Below, piece by piece: positions 46,847 through 58,132 of a stretch of 64,000 nt of DNA. Each line of letters starts with the position of its first letter. Positions within the stretch are counted from its first letter, which is position 1. This DNA is from Holothuria scabra (Eukaryota > Echinodermata > Holothuroidea > Aspidochirotida > Holothuriidae). The notes under the pieces are model-generated. The model worked only from the letters and a program-made list of their open reading frames with translations. It searched no databases and was not told the DNA's origin. The DNA is taken from NCBI GenBank assembly GCA_037179385.1, contig CM074190.1, forward strand, positions 9,201,784 through 9,265,783, given 5' to 3'. The position numbers and the translations under genes were made by a program.

Positions 46847-47155
46847 ATGTACGTCTTGTCGATGGGACGACTTCTAGTGAAGGCAGGGTAGAGGTCTTCC
46901 ACGACGGTCAATGGGGAACAATATGTGACAATTCCTGGGACGATAACGACGCAAGCGTGGTATGTCGTCAACTTGGACTCGGTGTCGCAGGTACTGCAGT
47001 GTGTTGTGCAAAATTCGGAGAAGGGAGAAATTCAATATGGTTGTCTAATATAAATTGCTCTGTATCAGGGAGTAACTTGGCCGAATGCGTAAATAGTGAG
47101 TGGGGAATTTACAACTGCAGTCACAATGAGGATAGCGGAGTTCGCTGCACATCAG
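46847..47155 (+). CDS. SRCR domain exon 2 (eight-Cys form, hybrid end)
   Basis: 309 nt; acceptor tgattaag, donor gtagga; phase 1-1. It encodes [67 protein letters not shown] and SEWGIYNC, ending VRCTSG. It has eight cysteines, including an adjacent Cys-Cys after AV. The usual VGG is VDG here. Its last third (WGIYNC) looks like the six-Cys form rather than SRCR4 and SRCR6 (IRRSHNC), so it may be a recombinant. There is no earlier in-frame Met within the exon, as expected for an internal exon. Confidence 0.93.
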
Positions 47156-47558
47156 GTAGGATAAATGGAAAGTTATTTAACGCGCCCTTGCCTTATTTTT
47201 TCTCATTTTTTAAACGAAAATGGCAGAACAGAACCTTCATAAAATGAAGTAGGTTTCATATTTTGGGGTATTATTATCATCATCCTATTCATCGTCATTT
47301 TAGCAGATGTGTAAGTGTTGTTGTGGTGGTGGTTGTTGAAGTGATAGACCTACAGTGTTATTGTTGGTTTTGGTGTTCCTATTTGTTGTTGTAGTTTTTA
47401 CTGTCGTTTAACTATTGTTGGGTCAATAATTCGTCGAGACTCCAAATTTGTCAAAAACAAATGTATTGTTTCGTTACCGTGACAGGATATATTATAACAA
47501 GTGATCAAGCTTATTTATTCTGACATTTTATCTAAAGACTTTATATATCATTAAACAG

Positions 47559-47873
47559 ACGTAGAGATGCGGCTAGTTGGAGGATCTTCGAGAAATGAAG
47601 GTCGAGTGGAAGTTTTCTACAACGGGCAATGGGGAACAATTTGTGATGATGCTTGGGATGCCTCTGATGCAGAGGTTGTCTGTCGTCAGCTTGGTTTCAG
47701 TGGTTCGGCTACTGCTGTGCGGAACGCTGGATTCGGACAAGGTGCCGGCCAAATATGGTTGGACGATGTGAATTGTACTGGTTCAGAGGGAAACATTGGT
47801 ACGTGCGGAAGCAGAGGTTGGGGAATTCACAACTGTGGACACCATGAAGACGCAGGCGTTCGGTGTATGTTAG
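47559..47873 (+). CDS. SRCR domain exon 3 (six-Cys form)
   Basis: 315 nt, two codons longer than its sisters; acceptor cattaaacag, donor gtaaaa; phase 1-1. It encodes [40 protein letters not shown] and GWGIHNC, ending VRCMLG. The core is a near-perfect DNA copy of SRCR1. One of the two core changes turns DDVDC into DDVNC and creates an Asn-Cys-Thr sequon. The very end (VRC instead of VQC) resembles the eight-Cys form. The acceptor context differs from those of SRCR1, 5 and 7. Confidence 0.95.
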
Positions 47874-48359
47874 GTAAAACACATGTTTGATGAGAGTTAC
47901 TAGTAATTAGAAGGTTAAGCAACTTTAAACTTCTTTTTAGGGAAAGGTTCTTGTTGTTGCTTTACTTTCAGTGTCCACACCGGCATGCATCGTATTGGAT
48001 TGCTAGATTGGATTTTGTATACGCATCTTTTGTTCGTGTGTGCGAGAATACCATATACTTATAGGATTTTGGAGTGGAGCGTCCTTATGGTCAGGTGGGC
48101 GGTCGCAACCTCCCGAAGTACCAAAATTTCCCGCTGGGGCTTCTTTTAGGGTTTTTTTAACAGTCTGCTTTAACGTGCCCTGCAGACCACTCTCCCTTCC
48201 TGTGATCACAATCCCTAGCTCCCCACTGCAAACACATCCATCCCGTATGTAAGATGTAGTCTTCTGTTAAACACTTGTAATATTTCACATGGTAATCAGT
48301 ATTTATATGTTTCAGAAACTTCTTGGACAGTTTCCCTGTCACCCTGTTTTTTAAAACAG

Positions 48360-48668
48360 ATGTACGCCTCGTGGGTGGAAAATCTGCTAATGAAGGAAGG
48401 GTAGAAGTTCATCAATTCGGTCAGTGGGGAACAATTTGTGACGATTCCTGGGACGACAACGACGCAGCGGTAATATGTCGTCAGCTGGGATTCAGTTCCT
48501 CAGGTACTGCGGTCTGTTGTGCAGAATTCGGAGAAAGTACACACTCAATGTGGATGTCAAATGTAACTTGCAGCGGATCAGAGAGAAGTTTGGCTGAATG
48601 TGGCGGTACCATAAGAAGAAGTCACAATTGCAGCAACAGTGAAGAAGCAGGAGTTCGCTGCAAAACGG
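48360..48668 (+). CDS. SRCR domain exon 4 (eight-Cys form)
   Basis: 309 nt; acceptor ttaaaacag, donor gtagga; phase 1-1. It encodes [76 protein letters not shown] and ends VRCKTG. The Cys-Cys pair and the Asn-Val-Thr sequon before Cys are shared with SRCR6. The tryptophan of the GWG block is replaced by IRRS. It is separated from SRCR3 by a 486-base intron. Confidence 0.95.
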
Positions 48669-49062
48669 GTAGGATTCAGTAGTAGACTTAGTAACGTGCA
48701 TCTACTGACAAAAGGCACAGGGTGAATTACATTTCATTGTATTCAAACCTTTATCTGCCTGTTGTAGAATGGAACTAACAATTTTATTCAATGTTCATGC
48801 AATTGTTAAAGTAAACAAAAGAGGTGAATTTCTCAACGATGATAGGTACTGAGTTCTAAAAGCGTACCGCCACCACTAGTTGGCATAGAGTGTTTACACA
48901 AATTTTGGTTTGGACAAGTTGAACATTACTGGTTCACAAACTTGTTGAATAAATTATAGCTCATTTATTGGTAAAAGTGGAAATTTTTGAGCATCTGAGT
49001 GACTCCAGTTTAGCCCTAGTGTGGGCCGGCAAAAATCAGTGAGGTCAATTACTCCCTAATAG

Positions 49063-49420
49063 TGGCGTAACTAGACATTTTTCCAATGTTGGTGAGGTGG
49101 GGGGGGGGGGGGGGCAAGCACCCAAATCTTCCACATTTTTTTAAAGGTGAGATCACCACTGAACGCCATACTAGGTACGTAATTTGCGGCGCGCGAAGGG
49201 CGCCGAAATTCTTGGCCTTTTTAAACAAATAATTCAAAATATGGAGCTTGTTTTGAAGAAGAAATTATTGAATTATGGGTTTCCTGTAATGAAATTTAAA
49301 AAGGTGGGGGATTTCTGGAGAGTCTGCATTTCACTTTTGACAAATCTGAGTTGCATGGCAACCAAAGATAGTTGTTGCTACGTAATTTTATCGAAGGCAT
49401 TTTAAGTTAAACTGAAGAGA
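49063..49420 (+). repeat. Dispersed hAT-like fragment with G-tract
   Basis: It begins agtggcgtaactagac, a hAT-type end, then a G-run at 49099-49113. Its interior (aatatggagcttgttttgaa, ggtttcctgtaatgaaattt) matches the family at 6.6, 30.5 and 57 kb. The right end is missing. Confidence 0.6.
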
Positions 49421-50581
49421 AGATAATATCACATATTCCAAATCAATCTCTCTGCGTCTAAAGCTCATATTTAATCTTGATGTTAGTGGATAAATCAGTG
49501 ATGCTAAATGCTGTTAACATCAAATTTGCAATAACGACAATCACCTCGACCGACATTACACTTTAAAATTACTGTAGATTTTTTTAGAACGGAAAATATA
49601 GAAGTACAAAAATATTATAAAAAGTAGGACGATCTTTTGCTTGACCTTTTTTGTAAATTTCATGTGCACTTCTTTTTAATTTGTTTTGTTTTGTAATTCT
49701 ACAGCAATTCAAACAGTGTAGGCTTTGGGATACTTACCGTACGTGCGCTTTTATGCAGAATTGTGGCGAATGAATCCAGTGTAGTAATCCTTTGGCATGT
49801 TTGTATAGTAACAAGAATGATGAATACCTAAATCTTCAACTGATTATTAAGTGTTCCAACAACCTTCTATCTTAAAGTGGCAGTTTAATTGCTTATTTAC
49901 TTTAACAAGTGTGTCAATTTTCTATTGAAAACATCCCGGTCATTTAAGTTTGAAAGTTCAGTGAACTGTTGGGTCGTCTTTGTGGTGAATGTAAAAAAGA
50001 TCACTCTCCCCCAACATTACACGTGCGCTGTTAATTTCAAACCCGAGGATCTTGAACCGTTTTTAACTGCTTCATTTTCCCGAAAAGCTGAGAAACTTTC
50101 GAGGTGGAAAAAATTCCTTAACCCAGTGAACGACAAAGTGTGTCTACCACGCTTTTCTGTCGCATTGTACTTATATTTGCCGAGGTTAACCGTGTCTATT
50201 TGGACTGCCAGTAATTACAGTTTTGGTCTGGTTTAAAAAAATTGTACTCCTTGCACGGTCCTCATAGTGCCGAAGGAGTAGGCAAAAGGGTACGTGCTCG
50301 TTCATGGAAATTTTAGGCTGGAAAGTCAAAATACTAGTGGCACAAATCTTTCCTGTTGTCTCAAACTATTCGATATATCCTGCCTGCCTCGATATCTTTC
50401 GTTTCAAGCTTTTCTCAATTAACCAGATGCTTGCTGCATGGAAAAAGGTACGGCCAGAATATGTCGCACATGTCTTCAGTAATAAGGATAGGCTGTTGAA
50501 TGAGGATGTCTTGTTAATTCTCGGTGTTAGGTTCCGTAAAACATAAAAATTCATTTTTGTATTCTTTGGTGTCTGATGTAG

Positions 50582-50890
50582 AGTTGAGACTAGTTGGTGG
50601 ATCTTCGAATAACGAAGGTCGAGTGGAAGTTTACCACGAAGGACAGTGGGGAACGATTTGTGATGATTCTTGGGATGACATTGATGCCTCAGTTGTTTGT
50701 CGCCAACTTGGTTTCCCAGAATCGGGTACTGCTGTGAGAAACGCAGGATTTGGTCCAGGTGGAGGTCCAATATGGTTGGACGATGTTAGTTGTACGGGAT
50801 CAGAGAGTGACATTGGGGAGTGCGGGAACAACGGTTGGGGAATTCACAACTGTGGACACGGAGAAGACGTAGGTGTCCAATGTGAATTAG
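50582..50890 (+). CDS. SRCR domain exon 5 (six-Cys form)
   Basis: 309 nt; acceptor tctgatgtag, donor gtaagg; phase 1-1. It encodes [73 protein letters not shown] and ends VQCELG. Six cysteines. The upstream intron segment (attctttggtgtctgatgta) matches that of SRCR1, showing that duplication included flanking intron. The closest sister by protein is SRCR7. Confidence 0.95.
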
Positions 50891-51334
50891 GTAAGGATTT
50901 CGCTTAAAGTTGGTAAGCATTTGGAATAACAAATGAAATCGAAATAAGGCAACGACAGACCTTCTAAACCAACGATGGTTTTGTGTGTGCAGTAGTTGAG
51001 TAGTTTGTCAATGATTTATTAATGAAGAGGCCTGTTAAGAAAGGAATTAGATGATCAAAAAATACCACTGAAAAGACAGAGACAGGGAAGAAGGATGTAA
51101 AGGTAAGACCAAGCATGGAGCTAATACTCCAGTATTAGCTCCATTGACCAAGTGAGAGCTAATATAGATTTGTAATGTCCGTGTCAGGAGAACGCTAAGG
51201 GAGAATTATAGAGAATGTGATAGTTATTTAAAGTAACGTTTCAATAAAAGGGTCGTGCTCCAGTGAAGCTTTCGTAGTAGATTACTGGGTAGATAGAACG
51301 TAGATACCAGCTGAATCGACATTCGTGAAAATAA

Positions 51335-51486
51335 GGTGCGCACTGTTTAACAAGGTGTTTCTTGATTGGTTGTTGCCATTGTATTGTATCGATTGTATTC
51401 TTTGTTAGGGTTAGGGATTAGGTTAGGGATCATGGCTATCGTTATCCAGTAAGGAAATTTCTTGTTAAACAGTGCGCATCGCCCCC
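51335..51486 (-). mobile_element. MITE with GCGCACTGTTTAACAAG ends, copy 2 (inverted)
   Basis: It is the reverse complement of copy 1 over its length, including ttagggttagggattaggtt in the interior and agtgcgcatcgcccc at the right edge. Together the copies bracket SRCR2 to SRCR5. Confidence 0.75.
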
Positions 51487-51691
51487 CAAAAATCTAGTGT
51501 GAGGACAGAAGGATGGATCATAACAAATGAAAACCTGCTCGCCCATCTTATTTTGATTGGGTACAATGTCCACCCAAGCTATAGTTGTTCATTTGTTGTA
51601 AATTTCAAGTCAATAGCGCCCTTTCTCAAGGAAAATGTTGGAGACCTAGACCCCCTATCAATTTTGGGTATTTCAGAATTTTAGACCGCTG

Positions 51692-52318
51692 ACTTACAAC
51701 AATTCGAATCGGATTCCGATCCGATTTTTGTGAGTTTCCATTAAAATCGTCTCAATATCTGGTCGGAAAGAACCCCAAATTTGTTAGCCAGTATAAATAT
51801 GTGATTTGTATCGCAGGACTCCAAAAATAATTTTTTGCTAATTATTTTCTTGACGTTACATCTACAGGGAGTTTTTCCCAGGAAAACGTCCCATTGAGTT
51901 CCATTAGATATTCAATTTCCATGTTGAATCAATGGGACGATGAAATTTCTCATTGACTCAATGAGATTTTAAGTTGTGACTGTTTAAATTCCATATTAAA
52001 TCCCATTGAATCACATGAGAATTAATGGGAATTCAATTTGACTTCAATGGGACTTTGTGTGATCCCATAACGTTTTTCAACGGAACTTAATGGGAATTTT
52101 CTGCTGGGTTATCTGGCTACGCTTTCCCATAAAAGCAGTCTGTCGGTATGACGACACGAATAAAATCAGTTAAGATTTGTATTTTTATACACCTCTAATG
52201 AAAATTATAGTTTTTTTCACCGTGGGCAAATTTTTGGTTCTTTCCCACCTAGGATGGAGAAGATTGTAATGAAAGCTAATGAAGCCTGATCGGAATCCGA
52301 TCCGCATTCGTTGTAGTG
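51692..52318. mobile_element. Inverted-repeat element with a second one nested inside
   Basis: The outer ends are cttacaacaattcgaatcgg with attccgatccg, and the inverse cggaatccgatccgcattcg with ttgtagtg. Inside, 51872-52112 has its own imperfect inverted ends (cccaggaaaacgtcccattg against aatgggaattttctgctggg) and is full of tcccatt/aatggga palindromes. The outer TSD is not clear. Confidence 0.65.
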
Positions 52319-52679
52319 ATACCGAGGCTTTAAAGCCCTGGTAAACACCAAAATCGTTCCTCACTATTGTCTAATCAGTTTACCCCAAGATTAGCCTCTG
52401 AGGGTTACTTTATAATTTTCTTATTTGTCATTCTAACATGTATAGAAATTGATTAACCGAGAGTAGACCTATTAGCAAACGTACTTCAAAATAGTATTAT
52501 TACCAATGAAATAAAGGACTTGTCACTAATGCAATATAGGTATTATCGGAATAATATGGTTCTGCTAAATCGTCTTAGCTGCAGAAGTATGAGAAATTAC
52601 TTACAGGCTGAGCAGATAATATGGACCGATGTGCAACAAAAAAAGGGAAAATGTTATTGTTTTTGTTAGATTTCAAGGG

Positions 52680-53160
52680 TCATTTGAAGTCACAAGAATT
52701 GAGAATTGAAACTTGGAAATTCTTTTTCATATCTTGTAAAACGATAAGAGGAGGAGGCATGCTTTTGTTTTGGTTATGATCAGAGATCACGCCAGGTCAG
52801 TAGAGGTCGAAGATCATGTCGGGTCACTATAGGGGTAAAACCTTATTTACACGATATCTCCAGGTAGTAACAAACTTAGACAGATCTAAACGTAATTATA
52901 TGGATATGTTACGGTCAGAAAGGAAACCCTTTAATTTTTGGTGAAGGTCAAGGTCATCTGGGGTCACTGTGGGGCAAAGCATAAAACCTTGTTAACATCT
53001 CCAGGAAAGCTTTGGCAAATTTTATTCTTAGCCTATTATGTGGATGCATTAAGCTAGTGGTGAAAGGGACAGCGCTATTTTTGGGGATGGCAAAGGTCAT
53101 CTAGGGTCACCAAAACTTAGAAAGTCCAATTTTCCATCAATTCCCAGGATCATTATGTGG
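52680..53160 (+). repeat. ggtcac/ggtcat-type dispersed repeat
   Basis: Repeated aaaccttgttaaca, atctccagg, tttttggtgaaggtcaaggt and catctggggtcact segments form about three degenerate units of 120-150 bases. Similar vocabulary occurs at 24.2-24.5 kb and 37.6-39.8 kb, so this is probably one repeat family. No coding frame. Confidence 0.5.
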
Positions 53161-55594
53161 TTAATCATAGGTAAAAATTGCTAGCAAATGCAATAGCCGA
53201 AATGCAAAGATTGATACCTTTGATTTTTTTGCGGAAAGGAAACACTAAGCCCTTTGACCGTCTGGTTATATCGTTGGAAACAAGTACCAAACGTGAAATG
53301 TCTGTGAATCGTTGGTAACACTCTATGCAAGTATTTCGAAAGCCAATACTGGATGGGGCTGTGCGAGAGTGAGATGATTTTGCCATACATGCATAATGGT
53401 ATGTAAGGCCACAGTAGTGCAACTGAGAAAACATTACAAATGCAGTGGTTCACACCTGACGAGTGGGCACCAGGCCTAACAATGGGTAAAAGTTCATTTT
53501 GATTTCAGTGGTCAAACTGGGTAATCATCGGGAAGGAAAACTTTACTAAATCACAAATTTAATAACAACCTCGTAGCCAGAAACTCTACACCGAAAAGGA
53601 GGGGAACGAAATAATTCACCCCCAGACGTACTAATGTGCTTTACGGGAATGGAACCTCGAAATATTATAAGCTTTGGCGAAGATATTTGGTATGGGACCC
53701 GTCTGATGATTAGGTCTCCAAATCAGATAGGAGTCTCAGTTTGGTTGCGTTTTGGTACAGTCCACCAAAGATATTATAAACATAGATACCAAACTTAAAA
53801 TGGCGCGGTGACTCCTCACGGAGGCCGAATCGGAGGGGCGGAAGTGCTGATCACTGTTCAGTCGTTTTGAAAGCTAACAGTTAATTGATATCTTTTAGTA
53901 CTATAAATACGTGTGATTTTAAAACATTGCAATTCTTGCAAACACCGTTCTTCAATAAATTTCACCTACATTAAACAGTTTTAGGCTTCTTCGGTTGCTT
54001 TCTACTTAAGAACATTTGAACAATAACACACAACAGCTGGTTTGAAGTTCATTGGCTTACTGATTGGTCAGTTACTATGATATCTTCAAAAGCGCACATC
54101 TACGCACGCGTTTACATTCTTACGCGCTTACAACATAAAATCAACTACTGCGTTCTTTTTCCAAGCACGCGGAAGTACGCGTCAATTATTCCGGACCTCA
54201 CACGGAAAAATGCATTGTGCGCGTACAGAACTTGCTTTGAAAATGCACGCACGCTGACATCTCGTCACAATGGAATTTTCTGTTACGCATGCACAATTGT
54301 GCACGCAGATAACCGAATAGAACTAGAAAACGTGGTTACGAAAATCGTAACCACTTACTGTCCATGATTGTTTCTGTGCCAACATACTTTGGTACGTACT
54401 AAAGCTTAGAATAGCGTCCTTGCACGTTTGTTGGCGGATATATGATATGCCTGAATATAATCAACTAAAGGAATACTGTGTTAGTTGCTTTTTTTGCTTC
54501 AATCAAGTTAGAAGAAACTCTAATAAAAGCAACAAATATTGCACCATTTGCATCTAGACACCATTGAAAACCAGCAAAATTTCCAAACTCCCCACCCCTC
54601 CCTCCTCTTAGACCCTTCACCAGGGTGGCGATGCATGTCCTTGCGAGAAAATAAATAGGCCTATGCATGGTAACCCTATGTGCAGACAAAAAGAACAGAA
54701 TCGACCCCTATGCTGATTCTGAGAATGACCGTCATCCTGAGACGATAATATACACAAGCAGAGGTGGGCCTTTGGGCGTATGTTATGCCTCCGGACTTCC
54801 TATATAAACATGGACAGTCTCAGAGGATCATTGGAAAATTGGTGGCCACCGTTCGAACCAAAATGATGTAGCAAGATGTCAGCTATTGCTGGACCCAATA
54901 AAAGCTATGTATAACTCAGACTTCCAATATATACACTGACAGAGCAGACTGCACTAACGTCCTATGCGTAGATTGTCGCTACCATACGTGTGATTATAGC
55001 AAGATGGCTGCCTGCTATGGTTTTGTGCGTAGAGAAGGATAAGTTCTTATTACTTCACAAGATACACCTAGCGTTTGGCAAGCCTCAGTTAAGCCTTACG
55101 TAACTGCTTCGAAGAGAGAAATAAAACAAGAGAGCTTACGTCAAATTCAAAGATTAAACCTAACGTTAGGCCTAGATGCATACAGAAATCATTGTCATAG
55201 CTGTTCTCCGGCGGCGAACTACAGTTACGAGATAGACGACAGTACAGTACAGTGTGGGTGTGCCACATGCTCTTTAGCTTGTTAGCGTTTAGCGACACTG
55301 TACGTGTGCGAGGTATACTACAGGTACAATGCGGCCGTTGTGCGATGAGCAAGTATATTGTAAACAAATTTGACTTACTCAAGTATTCTTTTACAAAACA
55401 ATAAAATACATAAATGCCAAAATAAAACTCGCTCATTTTAGGACATATCCTAACCAAAAGTGACCATGAAGTCTCGTTCCCGTCTACATGACTCACTCTA
55501 CATAGTGAACTCGATTGTAGAGCAAACCACTCACTGAGAATCAAGAAACATTGAACGAAAGAACTGTCGCTCGAAAATGAGAAGCGTGCCTAAG

Positions 55595-55622
55595 GTACTG
55601 TCCATGACGTCATGGACAGTAC
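55595..55622. promoter_or_regulatory. Perfect 28-bp palindrome with a central CRE (TGACGTCA)
   Basis: The arms gtactgtccatgac and gtcatggacagtac are exact complements; the centre 55605-55612 is the full CREB/ATF site TGACGTCA. A gcgcatgc motif follows at 55629. It lies 260 bases upstream of the SRCR6 exon. It may be an enhancer or alternative promoter, or just the relic of a palindromic mobile element. Confidence 0.45.
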
Positions 55623-55882
55623 AACTATGCGCATGCTAACAGTTAAGGGATAGGAGTTTGGTATCTACGTTTATTATATCTTTGCAGTCCACATGCAAGT
55701 TGAGGTAAGGTTTTCACTATGGATAAAGAGTTTCGGTTATCATGAAACTTTCAAGAGTAATTTTTATAAAGAAGTGATATTTAGCTAATGTTGTATGTTT
55801 AGTGCTTCATCGTCACATTTCATTCTTCAGGTGAGGAGCTACTCATTCGTAAGACATTATGGCTGTTGTCTTTTTAAATTAG

Positions 55883-56191
55883 ATGTACGTCTCGTCGGTG
55901 GAAGTTTTGCTAATGAAGGTAGGGTAGAGGTTTATCAATATGGCCAGTGGGGAACAGTTTGTGACAATTCCTGGGACGACAGCGACGCAAACGTGGTATG
56001 TCGTCAACTAGGATTCAGCTCCACAGGTAGTGCAGTCTGCTGTGCTGGATTCGGAGAAGGTGCAGACTCAATATGGTTGTCAAATGTAACTTGCAGCGGA
56101 TTAGAGAGAAATTTGGCTGCATGTGGCGGTACCATAAGGAGAAGTCACAATTGCAGTCACAGTGAAGATGCAGGAGTTCGCTGCACAACAG
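55883..56191 (+). CDS. SRCR domain exon 6 (eight-Cys form)
   Basis: 309 nt; acceptor tttttaaattag, donor gtaggc; phase 1-1. It encodes [75 protein letters not shown] and ends VRCTTG. Same Cys-Cys pair and NVT sequon as SRCR4. It follows the largest SRCR intron, 5.0 kb. An open frame continues upstream to a Met at 55795, but that is intron read-through without signal-peptide character. Confidence 0.95.
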
Positions 56192-58132
56192 GTAGGCTAT
56201 GGCACTTCTAATTCAAGAGTGAATTGAGTAATGTGTTTCCACTGATGAAATTCGCAGAGTGATGTTCAATTCATTTTCTTAAAACCTTTATAGGCCTATG
56301 CCAGTAGTAGAATGAAACAAAAATCGTATGCGTTATGATTTTATTCTGTAATTGTGAAAGAGTGTAACACCAGTTTGTGAGCATTGTCCTGGGAACATGT
56401 AAATAAAACGGCTGTTTTTGCAAAACAACAATATTTGATGAAAAATCTAGTACAACAGTTTCAATAACTTTAAAATTCACATCGTACATCTTTTGGAATT
56501 TGAACAGTTTCGCATTCTTTTTTTCAATGCAGACGTTTTGATGTGGAATTCGTAAATGGTACGAATTTTTGTGATTAATCGCTTGGGTTGAGTGTTGAAT
56601 ATTTGCTATTAGGTTCTTGTTTGTGTTTTATGTGGTTATGTATCCATATTTCCAGAGATACATTATAGAAACTCTCAACATTCTTTAAACTGTTGATGTA
56701 GAGTTCCAAATGTCATAGGCTTGATTTTGAAATATTTTGTCCAAAAAGGACACCAAAGTTTGGGAAACTTTGAAATGTTATCGGAGAGTGTCAGTTCGTA
56801 GGCTTTAGATAAAATTATGTAGAAACAACGATTCAGTCGTCGTGCAATCTAGCTTATTCGGGAAGCAATTTATAGTTTGGTTTCGCCGAACGGCTCTTTG
56901 TCAGAGAGTCAGGAGGACTTAAGAAAAAGCAATCATTCTCAGATTTGCCACAACGTATGAAGGAAATGCAGATTCTTCAGTAATCCCCCAACTCTTTAAA
57001 TTTCCTTACAGGGAACCCAGAATCAAAAGCTTTTTGTAATAAAAGCTCCATATCTACATATGTTTGTTTAAAAGGGTAAGAATTTCGGCGGGCTTCGCGC
57101 GCCGCAGTACGTCCCTGATACAGCGGTGTTCACATTTGAAGGTAAAATCGGAAAACTTAGCTACTACTTACAAGCCCGAGTAATGCCATTTCCAGCTGTC
57201 TGAGGGGTTGCGATTTTTGAAAATGTCTCTGTACGTTTCGCACCAACTGAAGAGTCTTTCGAGCAAGACTTCATTTTCCTACAGGAGGCAGAGGTGATTG
57301 CCCCCTAGCTCGAAAAGTACAAAATTCGGAAATTTGCCATTTGAGACACCGGTCAAACACTGTGCGGTTTTCCCAATTTTTCCTTTGTAAAATTCTGAAT
57401 TCTTCTTGATATAAGTTCCATATTTGTAATTGTTAGTTTTAAAAAAGGCAAAATTTTCCGCGCGCTTCGCGCGCCCTAAATTGCAACAGTTAATACAGTA
57501 AGTGGTCGCTCATAAGCAGTCAGTGGTAAACTTATCCGAGCCGTTACAGTGCCGTTCCCCTAAAATTTTCTTCAATATTGGCTTTTTATTTTTAAATGTT
57601 TTGTCTAAAAGAGGCAACAAAGTTTCGGGAGCCTTTTGAATGTCGACGAGAAGCCTCAATCCGCACTCTTTAAATAATATTATGTAAGAACAATGATCTT
57701 CAGCCGACATGCTATCTCAGATATATCCTAATAGGAAACGCAGATTCTTCAATAGCCCCCCAAATATTCAAATTCCCTTACAGGAAACCCTGAATGTAAA
57801 CTATTTTCTGCAACAAACTCCATATTTACAAATGTGTGAAAGTGCCCAAATTAAGTTTCTAACACAGTAAGTAGTGTTCACACTTAAGAAAAAAATCAGA
57901 TTTTTCCTTATTTAAAAAAAATTCTTCTTGCTCGTAGAAAGAGCAAAACATTTAGCATAAAAAATGTACCTTTTGGTCAATGGGGTATAGGGTGAGGTGC
58001 ATGGTCCAAAATTGTCCCGCCCCCACTCTCATATTGCTTCCCACGCCACTGCCAAATGTAACAAACAAACAGTGATCTTTCTCATCTTGATAATGCAAAT
58101 GTGAGTTATGTATTCTTTGGACTCGAATGTAG
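56192..58132 (+). other. Intron between SRCR6 and SRCR7, mostly hAT-like repeat
   Basis: About 56970-58055 belongs to the dispersed family seen at 6.6, 30.5, 33.5-34.6 and 49 kb, with the strongest match to 33540-34620. It ends cccacgccactg, a hAT-type right end. The left border is not found. No gene. Confidence 0.6.

Larger units (their letters stand above)
50891..55882 (+). other. Intron between SRCR5 and SRCR6
   Basis: A 5.0-kb intron with an inverted MITE, a nested inverted-repeat pair (51692-52318), a ggtcac-type repeat (about 52680-53160) and a CRE-bearing palindrome (55595-55622). The 151-codon minus-strand frame at 55089-55544 has no recognised domain. The stretch 53160-55080 shows nothing I can name. 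Confidence 0.6.

Noticed and set aside
45838..51430. Telomere repeats (ccctaa/ttaggg)
   Set aside because: Only a few degenerate units, and they are internal parts of the two MITE copies.
55089..55544. 151-codon minus-strand frame
   Set aside because: No domain, no splice or start context, no repeat or family signature; it is compatible with chance in 64 kb.
55795..55882. Upstream Met and frame extension of SRCR6
   Set aside because: The peptide lacks a signal-peptide core and the exon has a proper acceptor at 55882; this is intron read-through.
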